Assembly: GCA_040756435.1 (NCBI GenBank)
Contig: JBFLZD010000002.1
Span: 1-64,000, forward strand
Origin: Spirochaetota bacterium
GTDB lineage: Bacteria; Spirochaetota; UBA4802; UB4802
Direction: 5' to 3'
Length of the DNA stretch: 64,000 nt
Every line of letters begins with the position of its first letter. The stretch's first letter is position 1. Shown here piece after piece: positions 27,635 through 36,713 of this stretch. The translations under genes were made by a program, and so were the position numbers. The notes under the pieces were generated by a model. That model saw only the letters and a program-made list of their open reading frames with translations, was not told where the DNA came from and ran no database searches.

Positions 27635-28750
27635 ATGAATATACTAACTATCCAACGATATGCAAACAACGGCTTTGGAATAGGATTTATTGATGGTAAA
27701 ACCGTATTTGTTCCCTATAGCGCTGTGGGTGATACTGTTGCTGTTACTATCACTCGCCAAGCAAAAAACTACTGCTTTGCTTCAATTACCGATATCATAA
27801 CCCCTTCACCCATTCGTATTAGGCCCCAATGTCCAGTATTTACTCACTGTGGCGGATGCGATTTTCTTCACATTCCGTATAAAGAAGAACTTTCAATAAA
27901 AAAAGACTTATTCCAGAATACCTTGACACACATTGGTGGTCTTCCACACCATATACTGCCAGAAATTGAGCTAATCTACAGTGAACGATTCCATTACAGA
28001 AGCCACGCCACCCTTCAATCAGATGGTACGCATATAGGCTTTTATAAGAAGGATTCTCATAATGTTGAGCCAATTCCAGCACAGGGTTGCTTACTTCTCC
28101 ATGAAGAATTAAATACGTACATACTCAGCAAATCGTGGGATAGCTACACTAACAACTCCATCAAAATTGCTATCGATGCGCAGGGCATTCTATGCTCTGA
28201 CCCCACTACAGTTATAACAGAACAGGAATGTGGCATCACCTATACACGAAGTGTTAATACATTCTTTCAGGCAAATAGATTTCTTAGAAGCAAGATGCTT
28301 CTTGTTGTTGACGAACTATCGCAAAGTTTTACATCATTTCTTGATGCAGGATGTGGTGTTGGCTTTTTCAGTATATATGTAGCCAAACGGATGCAAGGCA
28401 CTGGTATTGATACTAATATCCAGAGCATTGAATGGGCAAAACACAATGCAAAACATAATAACGTAAATGTAGATTTTCACACAATTAGCATTGAGAACTA
28501 TCACCCCTTTAAACATGACCATAAATGTGTTATCATTGACCCACCTCGTCAGGGCATATCAAAGAGGGGAAGAAAGACTATTGTTGCAATGAATCCTGCA
28601 GGCATTATATATGTTTCCTGCAATCCTGTAACCTTTGCCCGTGACGTCAAAAGCTTTATTGACAGTAACTATCGCTTACAAAAATTATTTATTATTGATA
28701 TGTTCCCGTGCACTCATCACACCGAAGTAATTGGGTTTTTGACAAAATAG
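27635..28750 (+). CDS. rlmD: 23S rRNA (uracil-5-)-methyltransferase, RlmD/RumA type
   Basis: The 371-residue protein has an N-terminal TRAM domain (about 1-60). An Fe-S cluster motif CPVFTHCGGC follows (Cys66, 72, 75, with Cys152 the likely fourth ligand). The SAM-binding motif is DAGCGVGFFS, and the catalytic Cys near residue 330 is in YVSCNPVTFARD. It transfers a methyl from SAM to C5 of a uridine, forming m5U in 23S rRNA or tRNA; RlmD versus RlmC is not resolved. The ribosome site AAGGGG is part of the last GGGGTCAGAGC repeat, so a REP copy supplies the translation signal. Confidence 0.93.
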   Translation: MNILTIQRYANNGFGIGFIDGKTVFVPYSAVGDTVAVTITRQAKNYCFASITDIITPSPIRIRPQCPVFTHCGGCDFLHIPYKEELSIKKDLFQNTLTHIGGLPHHILPEIELIYSERFHYRSHATLQSDGTHIGFYKKDSHNVEPIPAQGCLLLHEELNTYILSKSWDSYTNNSIKIAIDAQGILCSDPTTVITEQECGITYTRSVNTFFQANRFLRSKMLLVVDELSQSFTSFLDAGCGVGFFSIYVAKRMQGTGIDTNIQSIEWAKHNAKHNNVNVDFHTISIENYHPFKHDHKCVIIDPPRQGISKRGRKTIVAMNPAGIIYVSCNPVTFARDVKSFIDSNYRLQKLFIIDMFPCTHHTEVIGFLTK

Positions 28751-28751
28751 A

Positions 28752-29306
28752 CTACTTCAAAGCGAACGTCAATCCCTGCACAAACGTCATGCGCTCTTTG
28801 CCAATAGTATCAGGAATGGGTGGGAAAGGTGAAGCGCTGTGTATTGCCTTAAGCGCAGCATCATCTAAAAGTGCTGAACCTGAAGAACGTATCATCATAG
28901 CCGATAGTAGATTGCCATTTTTATCTATGGTGAATTTAATATAGGTTTTTCCCTCAATACCGTCCTTGCGTGCTGTAGCTGGATATACTAATGCTTCCTG
29001 AATACGCTGCCGTATCATATCTGTATATCGCATGGTTATACTCTGGCTGTCCTCATTGGATACCATATACTGTGATGCCATGATACCACCCTGCTTAACA
29101 GGCTTTGTAGGATTATTCTTTAGCCTGGTTGTATCACCGGCATTTTCAACATGTGGCAGCATTGTATATGTATGCATGGTAACATTCAATGTGTGTTGTT
29201 GCATATCCACGGTGCTGCCTCCAAACGACACACAAAGAAAAAAACCATGCACAACAACTGAAATAAAGAATGCATAATATACAATGTTTCTATTTTTGTG
29301 AGGCAT
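28752..29306 (-). CDS. tonB: TonB-type energy transducer
   Basis: The 184-residue protein has one N-terminal membrane segment (about residues 9-27), a short linker, and a C-terminal TonB domain with YPATARKDGIEGKTYIKF and SGSALLDDAALKAIHSASPF. It carries proton-motive energy from ExbBD to outer-membrane receptors. The linker lacks the usual long Pro-Glu/Pro-Lys run, so this is a short TonB. The gene overlaps exbD by 17 bases and converges on rlmD with no gap. Confidence 0.93.
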   Translation of the reverse strand: MPHKNRNIVYYAFFISVVVHGFFLCVSFGGSTVDMQQHTLNVTMHTYTMLPHVENAGDTTRLKNNPTKPVKQGGIMASQYMVSNEDSQSITMRYTDMIRQRIQEALVYPATARKDGIEGKTYIKFTIDKNGNLLSAMMIRSSGSALLDDAALKAIHSASPFPPIPDTIGKERMTFVQGLTFALK

Positions 29307-29718
29307 TATTTTCTTCCATGCTTGTTGCTATCACCAGGTCTTTAACCTGTGTTTGCTTTATGATATCAATTACCTGCACCACCATGCCAAGTTGTACCGT
29401 TTTATCGGCTTTCAGGATAATAGTCTTTGAAGCAGCCGATAGTGTGGAAAGCATTTCTTTAAGTGCTGAAAGCTCAACCTTTGTGGCATTGCAATAGATG
29501 GCATTACTACCAGTAATATATATCTCAATATTGTTTCTTTGCACAGTAACAGCCGAATTTGCTTTGGGCAACGACACTTCAATACCAGGATTGGTAACAT
29601 AATATGACGTGAGTGCAAAAAAAAGTAATAGCTGGAACACAACATCAATAAGCGGTGCTATATTCAAATCAATCACCACCTTCTTTCTTCGTTCAATAAA
29701 AAGCCTTTCAGCACTCAT
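29290..29718 (-). CDS. exbD: ExbD/TolR-type transporter subunit
   Basis: The 142-residue protein has the ExbD layout: a single N-terminal membrane helix after the IDLNIAPLIDVVFQLLLFF block, with Asp25 as the proton-binding residue, then a periplasmic domain ending in KDLVIATSMEE. It overlaps exbB by 4 bases at its start and tonB by 17 bases at its end, so the three are translationally coupled. Confidence 0.95.
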   Translation of the reverse strand: MSAERLFIERRKKVVIDLNIAPLIDVVFQLLLFFALTSYYVTNPGIEVSLPKANSAVTVQRNNIEIYITGSNAIYCNATKVELSALKEMLSTLSAASKTIILKADKTVQLGMVVQVIDIIKQTQVKDLVIATSMEENNASQK

Positions 29719-30323
29719 TGCTTTATAACCTCTAACATATCGCTGATTAACTCCTTTAGCGCACCGGTAATATCATCAATCCTGTCTTCAAAATAATGGT
29801 AGGCAATAATGGTGGGAATAGCAACAATCAATCCAGCTGCTGTGGTTATCAGCGCTTCCCATATACCACCAGCCAGTGCTGATGGATTGACCTGTCCCTG
29901 CATATTCTGAATGCCCATGAACACCTTTATCATCCCGGTAACTGTCCCCAAAAGGCCCAAAAGTGGTGCAATATTGCCAATTATAGCAAGCCAGTTTAAC
30001 CGCTGTTCTAAGTTGCGAACATAAAACGTGGCAAATCGTACTAACTTATGCTCAGCCTCATGCAATTCATAGTCTATGGTATAATCTTTTTCTAGATCCA
30101 GGACACAAGCCATATCCTTAACTATACCGGGGCATTCTGGAATAGTTTCTTTATTCAATGCATTCGCAATAAACTGCTGTTTAAAAATATTAATCGCATT
30201 CCATACATATGGTCGGGACTTTAGTAATACATATAACCGTTCTATAAATATTGCCAGTGACAAAACTGAACATAGCAAAATGGGCCACATTACCGGGCCA
30301 CCCTTTTGGAATATAGCAAACAT
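29715..30323 (-). CDS. exbB: ExbB/TolQ/MotA-family proton channel
   Basis: The 202-residue protein has the three-helix ExbB layout. The first helix is MWPILLCSVLSLAIFIERL, the central cytoplasmic part is EAEHKLVRFATFYVRNLEQR, and the conserved NIAPLLGLLGTVTGMIKVF plus GGIWEALITTAAGLIVAIP form the channel helices. It should form the proton channel with ExbD that powers TonB. It is the first gene of the operon. Confidence 0.95.
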   Translation of the reverse strand: MFAIFQKGGPVMWPILLCSVLSLAIFIERLYVLLKSRPYVWNAINIFKQQFIANALNKETIPECPGIVKDMACVLDLEKDYTIDYELHEAEHKLVRFATFYVRNLEQRLNWLAIIGNIAPLLGLLGTVTGMIKVFMGIQNMQGQVNPSALAGGIWEALITTAAGLIVAIPTIIAYHYFEDRIDDITGALKELISDMLEVIKQ

Positions 30324-30904
30324 ACCCGTTACTCTTTTTTACATTTTTGCTACTACATAAATAGTATAGTAAAATTTTGACAACTTATTTATAAATTTTT
30401 TAAAATTTTGTATTATTGTTATTATATATAATCCCTTATCACATGCATAATATTATAGTAAATAAGGGAACTTCTAAAAAAATGTTTTTTGGGGATTACC
30501 CCTTGTGGGCACAAATAATAGGATAAATCCGCTTTTTATTACATGAATAATTTCAGAAGAAAGCAGTTTTTTAAGGTGCCCATAATTTGTACTAGTAAAC
30601 AATTTTTTTGTATCTAGTACATACATTTCTAATGCACCTTTTGTAATTATTGTGTTGGGCAATTGTATTTATGTAATATTTATTGCATTTTTAATGTTTT
30701 ATTACTATTCATGGCAAGTATTCATTTTATATAAATAAGTATATTTTAATAAAAATATAAAAAAATGTATTGAAAAAATTACCAGTAATGATTTATATTG
30801 AATATGGTATAGGCAAGTGTAATGGGTGATATATTCTATACACCATATTCTGGAGTATGTATAAAAAACGCAAACATCTTTTAAGGTTTACTAAGGAGTT
30901 GCAT
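30324..30904. other. AT-rich gene-free spacer
   Basis: I find no convincing gene in these 581 bases. A 62-codon minus-strand frame (30474-30662) lacks a ribosome site and homology I can recognise. There is a small hairpin, GGGGATTACCCC (30490-30501), and a spaced GGGCAC/GTGCCC pair (30508-30513, 30577-30582). The promoters of exbB and the Fis-like gene should lie at its two ends. Confidence 0.5.
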
Positions 30905-31147
30905 ATGGCAGCTATAAAGGAAAAAATTATTATAAAAAATACAACCAGGAAAGGGCGGAAAAAATCATCATATTTACCACCTGATTATAAAACATTGCAA
31001 GAAGTTATTGATGGAATTGAACGTGACTACATCCTGCATACCCTGGAACTAACTAACTGGAATCTTCAGAAAACCAGTAGGGTTTTGGATATTGCGCGTA
31101 ACACACTGAAAGCTAAAATGAAGAAATATAATATTGATCTGCAATAG
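30905..31147 (+). CDS. Small Fis-type helix-turn-helix protein
   Basis: The product is 80 residues from the chosen start. The C-terminal half is a Fis/NtrC-type HTH: IERDYILHTLELTNWNLQKT then SRVLDIARNTLKAKMKKY. The N-terminal half is a basic tail (KNTTRKGRKKSS). It lacks the AAA+ domain of NtrC proteins, so it may be a small nucleoid-type or accessory DNA-binding protein. The ATG at 30905 has an AAGGAG site seven bases upstream; an in-frame ATG at 30857 would add 16 residues without such support. It converges on the next gene. Confidence 0.82.
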   Translation: MAAIKEKIIIKNTTRKGRKKSSYLPPDYKTLQEVIDGIERDYILHTLELTNWNLQKTSRVLDIARNTLKAKMKKYNIDLQ

Positions 31148-31153
31148 TTTCAT

Positions 31154-32167
31154 CTACAATAAAGCAAAAACAATGAAACCTGAAATGATCAATAATCCCA
31201 AAAGTAGTGCGATGTAAACAAATAGCATATTTTCATTACTTTCTTCCTTTTTCTGTTCTTGTTTATCCGTTTCAATCTTTACATTTTCTTCTTCTATTAT
31301 TTTAACCAGTACATTTTTTGCCACAAGAGCATATATTGCATAGCCACCAGTTGAAAGCGAGACCTTTTCTTTAATCCGAGCCTTCACCGGAAGGTATTGT
31401 CCATCACTGGTTATTGCGTTGAACATACGTGCAATCTTATCGGATACAGGGTCTTTGCCACTGAGCATCACTGTAATCTTTTCCCCCGCTTTTATATCAT
31501 TGATATATTTACCTTTAACAGGGGACACAATAACAGAACCGGGAATAACATATTCTACCTGTGCTTCAATTTCGCGCATTTTTATCTCATCGGGGCTAAG
31601 CTCCTCTTGCTTTTGCTCCTGTTCTCCTGGCAATTCCATTGGTATATTTTCAACTTCCAGGGTTAAAGAAGATGTTTTGTCTATCTCAATCTGGCATTCT
31701 GCATTTTGTGAAAAATATTTACCTATAATTTCCTCAAATAATTCTGAAACAAGCTGGATATTTTGAGCTTTGGCTGGTTCATATATATCATACCCTTCTA
31801 TTGCATCAGCTAAATGATTGGTAAACTTATACGAATCTTCTGTAGCTCCACCTAAATCACCAACAATATCACCAAATAAATTATAAAATTGCTTCCATGC
31901 ATCAAAAATGCGAATTTTATTGTAAATATCACTATATGAGGTTACCAGTGAGTTAATATTAATTATATAATTATATTCAACATTCAGGAAAATATAAAAA
32001 GCACCTACTTTGCCCGCCTTAAACCTTCCCTTAATAACAGCAACATCCTGCAAAATTCCTGCAGCCATCTGGCGGGCTTTTTCCAGATTCCCATTTGTAT
32101 ATTTTAAAGCCTTGTTTATAAGCTGGGTCTGATCATTGAATGAATCATATTGGGTATTATCTGACAT
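31154..32167 (-). CDS. Hypothetical tail-anchored protein
   Basis: The 337-residue protein is soluble and mostly helical for ~175 residues. A charged, Glu/Gln-rich linker (about 178-200) follows, then a beta-rich domain (about 200-290, with VIPGSVIVSPVKGKYINDIK and GGYAIYALVAKNVLVKI). A single hydrophobic C-terminal segment (about 316-337) would anchor it with the bulk in the cytoplasm. I do not recognise the family; a spirochaete-type DUF is possible from memory but unverified. Its start is adjacent to the stop of the 154-residue gene, so the two form a coupled pair. Confidence 0.65.
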   Translation of the reverse strand: MSDNTQYDSFNDQTQLINKALKYTNGNLEKARQMAAGILQDVAVIKGRFKAGKVGAFYIFLNVEYNYIININSLVTSYSDIYNKIRIFDAWKQFYNLFGDIVGDLGGATEDSYKFTNHLADAIEGYDIYEPAKAQNIQLVSELFEEIIGKYFSQNAECQIEIDKTSSLTLEVENIPMELPGEQEQKQEELSPDEIKMREIEAQVEYVIPGSVIVSPVKGKYINDIKAGEKITVMLSGKDPVSDKIARMFNAITSDGQYLPVKARIKEKVSLSTGGYAIYALVAKNVLVKIIEEENVKIETDKQEQKKEESNENMLFVYIALLLGLLIISGFIVFALL

Positions 32168-32632
32168 TTATACTTCAACCTCTTCGTCAGCTAAACTTTT
32201 TTCAATTATTTCATATTTTTTCTGGGGAGTTAATCCAATAATACGTTTAATGCACTGAGTAACCTGCTCTTTATAGTGAGAAGGAACCTCCAGTATGAAA
32301 TAACCATTTTCCAGATTATTTATAATATGAACTTTATTCTCCGGAATTTTCAACCCCAAAAGTGGGCCATAAAATTTTATAATATATTCGGGTGATATGT
32401 ATTTGACAAATAACCTGGAAACACCCATCTTTATTCTTCTAACTGGCTTGTACTGCTGGTATTTGGTTTTTATCAATTCATCAAATGATGAAGGGTTTTT
32501 GGCAATAATAACGGCAATGGTACCTTCCTGAGATTCAAGAACCTGCATATAGCTATAAAGATTCTTATATGAAGCTAAAAGCCCAAATAATGAATCATCT
32601 TCACTTTCTTTCTTTTTAATAATCTGTTTCAT
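32168..32632 (-). CDS. Hypothetical cytoplasmic protein paired with the tail-anchored protein
   Basis: This 154-residue protein has no signal peptide or membrane segment. It has an alpha/beta pattern with a basic central region (YKPVRRIKMGVSRLFVKY) and ends in an acidic tail (LADEEVEV). No motif is recognised. The zero-base junction with the following gene suggests the two products act together. Both lie in an island of signalling genes, so a role in membrane-linked signalling is a guess only. Confidence 0.6.
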   Translation of the reverse strand: MKQIIKKKESEDDSLFGLLASYKNLYSYMQVLESQEGTIAVIIAKNPSSFDELIKTKYQQYKPVRRIKMGVSRLFVKYISPEYIIKFYGPLLGLKIPENKVHIINNLENGYFILEVPSHYKEQVTQCIKRIIGLTPQKKYEIIEKSLADEEVEV

Positions 32633-32722
32633 GGTAGTATAGATATTACCTGATTAAATTAATCCGGCATAATCACAATTTATTCAATTATACAGGAAGT
32701 TATTTATTTATCAAGTATTTTA

Positions 32723-33277
32723 CTAAATAGCATGGAATACATTGTCATTATCTATCTTTCTTACTGCACGCATTTCATACAAACGCATCAGGCAATTTTG
32801 TGCTTCGGTTTCTGATACATGCAAAAATGACGCAATATCAACGCCAGTTGCCTGTTTGTTTATGACACAGTATTCAATGATATCCTTTTCCATTTCTGAT
32901 ACAGATCCCAACGCATGACATCCATTTTTACATAATCTATCGGTCATAACTATATACCGCTTTTGATCATGAGTCATTCTAATCACCTGATCAACAATAT
33001 ATTCCACATTATCAGTTATATTGACTAACTTGATATAAAATGGAAAAGTATTTGTTTGCGATAGTTCTAATAAAGGTACAATGCACTCATCAACAAATGA
33101 AGCATCAACTGAGCGTATGCCATCAAAATCAATGATTACCACTTCATGTTGGGCAAGATGTTTTAGCTTTTCTTGAATTTTCTGAAATAACAATTTGCCA
33201 ATATACCGTGTAAACAAATCAGTGCTTTTACGCGTTATGGCAACTGCTGTTGCTAATTTTTTTATTTCAATTACCAT
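32723..33277 (-). CDS. STAS-like domain plus C-terminal winged-helix protein
   Basis: The protein (184 residues from the chosen start) has a STAS/DUF4325-like N-terminal half: HEVVIIDFDGIRSVDASFVD is the core strand-helix around the usual phospho-Ser position. The C-terminal ~65 residues (MEKDIIEYCVINKQATGVD then SFLHVSETEAQNCLMRL) look like a winged helix. I choose ATG 33277 because GGATG precedes it; it sits four bases after the stop of the HATPase gene. The pair looks like an anti-sigma-type kinase and antagonist, but here the antagonist itself carries a DNA-binding-like domain. Confidence 0.75.
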   Translation of the reverse strand: MVIEIKKLATAVAITRKSTDLFTRYIGKLLFQKIQEKLKHLAQHEVVIIDFDGIRSVDASFVDECIVPLLELSQTNTFPFYIKLVNITDNVEYIVDQVIRMTHDQKRYIVMTDRLCKNGCHALGSVSEMEKDIIEYCVINKQATGVDIASFLHVSETEAQNCLMRLYEMRAVRKIDNDNVFHAI

Positions 33278-33281
33278 TATT

Positions 33282-34163
33282 TCATCCAATAAGTGTGATT
33301 GAAAACTGTGTACCTGGAAAAGATGGGCAATCATCTTTCAGAAATATATAACTCCCTCTTGATGAACGGCGATGATGTAAAACACTGATATACGCATTTT
33401 CTGAACGTAAAAAAATTGAACCTTTCAGTTGTTCCATAATGGCATTAACCTGGCACAAACCATATCCATAGCGGCGTTTACTTGAAAGTGGTGTTGTTAA
33501 AACAGTTTGCAGCAACTTTGCATTGGACAATGTTTTAATTTCAGGCATATATTCAAATGTTCCCGGTATTCCAATACCTGAATCAACAATAGCTATTCGG
33601 AATATGCGCTCATTTAAATACATATAGCTCTGAATGGCAATAAACCCTGAATCTAAACTGTGTTCAAAAATATTCTGGCATATTTCTGAAATGACGGTAA
33701 CAAGATAATCCACCATGGTTAACGTCAACCAGTGTTTTAAAATGACAAGGGCTCGCTTTCTGAAAGTAGCTATAACTTTTGCAATAACTTTAACACTTTC
33801 CTTTTCTTTCCCCGGTATTTCAATAACCTCAAGCAACCGTGAGGAAGCCATGCTTCGCCTCAGCTGTTTGTGCTTATCCAGTGTTTCTTCACAATCAAAT
33901 ATAGTATGAGCAAAGAAATCCATCCTTGCCATATACTGCAATATTTGTGACGGGATGCGATGCAAAGTCAACTTGTTCCCTGTTAATCGCAGGTAATTTC
34001 GACCAATAAGAAGCAAACATAATAATGAATAAGGGTCAATAAAAGTCACATGAGACAAATCAAGCCCTTTAGCTTTCTGATTGATTATATGCTGGTACAG
34101 GGCAATAACCGATTCAAAGCTGAAAGGGTCCTTACATTGATCAGGAAGTTGAATGATAGCCAC
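33282..34163 (-). CDS. STAS-like plus HATPase (anti-sigma-type) protein
   Basis: The 293-residue protein has an N-terminal STAS-like portion (residues ~30-80, LDLSHVTFIDPYSLLCLL) followed by a GHKL ATPase domain. The N-box is VISEICQNIFEHS, the G1 box IVDSGIGIPGTF, and the G2 box RRYGYGLCQVNAIM. There is no dimerisation/phosphoacceptor His domain, so it fits SpoIIAB/RsbW-like ATP-binding partners, not a standard sensor kinase. It is co-transcribed with the STAS-like/winged-helix gene, four bases apart. Confidence 0.85.
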   Translation of the reverse strand: MAIIQLPDQCKDPFSFESVIALYQHIINQKAKGLDLSHVTFIDPYSLLCLLLIGRNYLRLTGNKLTLHRIPSQILQYMARMDFFAHTIFDCEETLDKHKQLRRSMASSRLLEVIEIPGKEKESVKVIAKVIATFRKRALVILKHWLTLTMVDYLVTVISEICQNIFEHSLDSGFIAIQSYMYLNERIFRIAIVDSGIGIPGTFEYMPEIKTLSNAKLLQTVLTTPLSSKRRYGYGLCQVNAIMEQLKGSIFLRSENAYISVLHHRRSSRGSYIFLKDDCPSFPGTQFSITLIG

Positions 34164-34350
34164 TGATCATCCTTTACGTAAAATTTAAGAAAATGAGGAC
34201 GTAACTATTCCTTATGTATAATAATCGACATTTTATCATCATTTTTCACTATTTATTCCCAAATGATGCTTGCATGGATATATTAATGAGTGTATTGGTA
34301 TACTAATCGCAAACTATCTGAAGCGTATTAAAAAAGAATAAAAGTGGGTA

Positions 34351-35136
34351 ATGCATATGTTACAGGATAATGAGATAGAAATTTTAATTGCCAAACTACG
34401 AAATAAATACGATGAATATGCACATAAATATAACCCCCGCTGGTTTAACAAAGAGGCATTTGAAGAGCGCTTACAGTCTGCACTGCGAAACAAAATTGAT
34501 CTAGAAGCTTTTATTATAGCTGAAATTGCCCATTTTGAAACAATACGAAAGCGTTATGAGGAGAAAAAAAGTGAAAGCAGTTTCAGTAAAAAAGTTGATG
34601 TGCTCATTGAAGAATTGACCGCAAAAATTAAAAAATATCCAAAGATTGAATTCCACCCAAAAGCACATTTTGAGATTATGCATATGTATGGTGCATGTAA
34701 TGAGTTGCTTGAGCTTTATTTCCCTGTTTTATGGATTATCCTTGATGACCATAGCAAACTGTATGAATTTGAGCAGCAGTTACAGTATGTATCTTCATAT
34801 AATCCAAAACGTTTTTCAAAACGAATTGAAGACCATATAGCACTTTTACGGAGACCATCTGTTACGTATATAGAAATTGAAAAAGACAAAAATGAATATT
34901 TAAAAGAATGTGCTTTCCTCCTGCACCAGATATTCCAATGGCTATCTGATATCCTGTTATATGTTAGCAATGGTAATCACATATCATTTTCAAAGCTTTA
35001 CGTAAGCCAGGAAAAACGAAAAAAAATTATAGCACAATTTCAGGGTGACACAGCCCCATCAGCAATAAGAAAAATTCAAGCATATATAGCTGGTATAATA
35101 GAAGACTTTAGACTACAGGCTTTTAAGAAAAGTTAA
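34351..35136 (+). CDS. Hypothetical helical protein
   Basis: The 261-residue protein is highly charged and helical, without signal peptide or membrane segment. I do not recognise it. Pieces such as ALRNKIDLEAFIIAEIAHFE and ECAFLLHQIFQWLSDILLYV suggest a helical bundle. The start may be ATG 34351 or 34357. It points toward the REC-SpoIIE gene and the two 3' ends overlap by four bases. Confidence 0.65.
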   Translation: MHMLQDNEIEILIAKLRNKYDEYAHKYNPRWFNKEAFEERLQSALRNKIDLEAFIIAEIAHFETIRKRYEEKKSESSFSKKVDVLIEELTAKIKKYPKIEFHPKAHFEIMHMYGACNELLELYFPVLWIILDDHSKLYEFEQQLQYVSSYNPKRFSKRIEDHIALLRRPSVTYIEIEKDKNEYLKECAFLLHQIFQWLSDILLYVSNGNHISFSKLYVSQEKRKKIIAQFQGDTAPSAIRKIQAYIAGIIEDFRLQAFKKS

Positions 35137-36713
35137 ATTTTTTTAAAGCAAATTAACGTGACGTCATCTTCTAATGGTGCATACTCAGTGAACTCATACA
35201 TACTTCCACATATCGAGTGTAACAATTCTACCAGGTTTTCATGTGCATTTGTAACTATTGTATCTTTTAACCGTTGATCTCCATACAGAGTTTTTAAGGC
35301 AGGATTCATGGATTCGGTTAAACCATCAGTATATAAAAACAACATATCGCCACTTTGCATCGTAATTGTATTATCCTGGTAATCCATGTCATCAAAAACC
35401 CCTAACAACCCACCGGTATTGGGTAACTCTTCAATGGTGTGGGAATTATGCTTATAATAGTATAGTGGAGGATGACCACCAGATGTATAAAATATTCTAC
35501 CATCGGGATATAGTCTGCAAATTACTGCTGTTCCAAAGTAATATAACCCTTTGCCATCAGCAATCATCTGCCGGTTAACCTTATACAACACTTTAGCCGG
35601 GGATTGTTCATTGAAGCTGAATGTGCGGATAAGTGTACGCATTGCATTACCAATGTAAGACGATGCTATCCCATGGCCGGATACATCACAAAGGACAATC
35701 TGGTAAACACCTTTTTCAATATAAAATCCATCAAAAAAATCACCTGAGATATCTTCCGCTGGCAGAAATGTTGAGGCTATTTCATATCCATTTATGTTTC
35801 TGAATTTTGGTAATTGTGCAACTTGTATCTGCCGTACTTTTGATATTTCATCACGATATATTTTATTTTGCTTCTGAACATACTCGTAAATCTCAGTTCT
35901 GCTTATTATGACTCTTATGATTTCTGCTAATAATCCAATAAGATTTTTTTCATCCGGAGTGTAAGGAACATTACTGACAAAAAATACATATCCATACTGC
36001 TGCAGGGATATGCTGGCAATATATACTTGAGTAGTGGATTCAAAGAAAAATGAAACAGGTTCAATAGCATTTTGAGTAATAACCCTGTGAAGTTTAGGAA
36101 TAAGGGATTGCCAGGATTCATGTGAAATTAATTTTAATACTGTATATTTCCCTGTCTTAAGCTTATTAAATATAAATAATCCATCTAGTTGAATAATATA
36201 TTTAATATGGAGGAACAATGCTACAAGAGTATCAATGTCATCAATTTTAATACACTTTTTAATAAAATCATTCAGTTGTAATAATCGATTTTTTATATCT
36301 TTTTGATATTCCAATGAATGCTCAAGCTTTCGCTTAATCTCAATCATCAGAGCACATCGGCGTAATTTTGAAAATAGTATAAACTTGTTAAAAGGCTTTA
36401 TGATATAATCCATAACGCCAATGCTGTATGCCCTGATCAAAGTTTGTTCATCGTTTGTAGCTGTCAATATATACAGGATAACATCTTCATACTGATTCTG
36501 GCTTCTGATCCATTTACACACATCAAGGCCATGTGCATCTGGCAAATGTAAATCTATAATTGCAATATCAGGGTTAAATTCTTCTATAACTTCCTGGAAC
36601 TGGCCAAACGATGTTGTAGTTTTAACATTATAGCCAGCTAACATTGAAGCAAGCATCTTGCCAATGAAGGGGTCATCATCCAGAACAAGAATTCGTATTG
36701 GTTCAACATCCAT
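35133..36713 (-). CDS. Response regulator with SpoIIE-type PP2C phosphatase output
   Basis: The 526-residue protein has a receiver domain (about 5-125; phosphoacceptor Asp54 in AIIDLHLPDAHG) and a middle region (about 145-285) that is probably GAF-like. A C-terminal SpoIIE/PP2C domain follows, with LPAEDISGDFFDGF, VLCDVSGHGIASSY, YTSGGHPPLYYY and FLYTDGLTESMNP, keeping the metal-binding acidic residues. Such proteins dephosphorylate STAS antagonists in partner-switching systems. The nearby STAS and HATPase genes at 32.7-34.2 kb are the obvious partners. Confidence 0.93.
   Translation of the reverse strand: MDVEPIRILVLDDDPFIGKMLASMLAGYNVKTTTSFGQFQEVIEEFNPDIAIIDLHLPDAHGLDVCKWIRSQNQYEDVILYILTATNDEQTLIRAYSIGVMDYIIKPFNKFILFSKLRRCALMIEIKRKLEHSLEYQKDIKNRLLQLNDFIKKCIKIDDIDTLVALFLHIKYIIQLDGLFIFNKLKTGKYTVLKLISHESWQSLIPKLHRVITQNAIEPVSFFFESTTQVYIASISLQQYGYVFFVSNVPYTPDEKNLIGLLAEIIRVIISRTEIYEYVQKQNKIYRDEISKVRQIQVAQLPKFRNINGYEIASTFLPAEDISGDFFDGFYIEKGVYQIVLCDVSGHGIASSYIGNAMRTLIRTFSFNEQSPAKVLYKVNRQMIADGKGLYYFGTAVICRLYPDGRIFYTSGGHPPLYYYKHNSHTIEELPNTGGLLGVFDDMDYQDNTITMQSGDMLFLYTDGLTESMNPALKTLYGDQRLKDTIVTNAHENLVELLHSICGSMYEFTEYAPLEDDVTLICFKKI

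Noticed and set aside
30474-30662. 62-codon minus-strand open frame in the spacer before the Fis-like gene
   Set aside because: No ribosome site, no recognisable motif, AT-rich composition.
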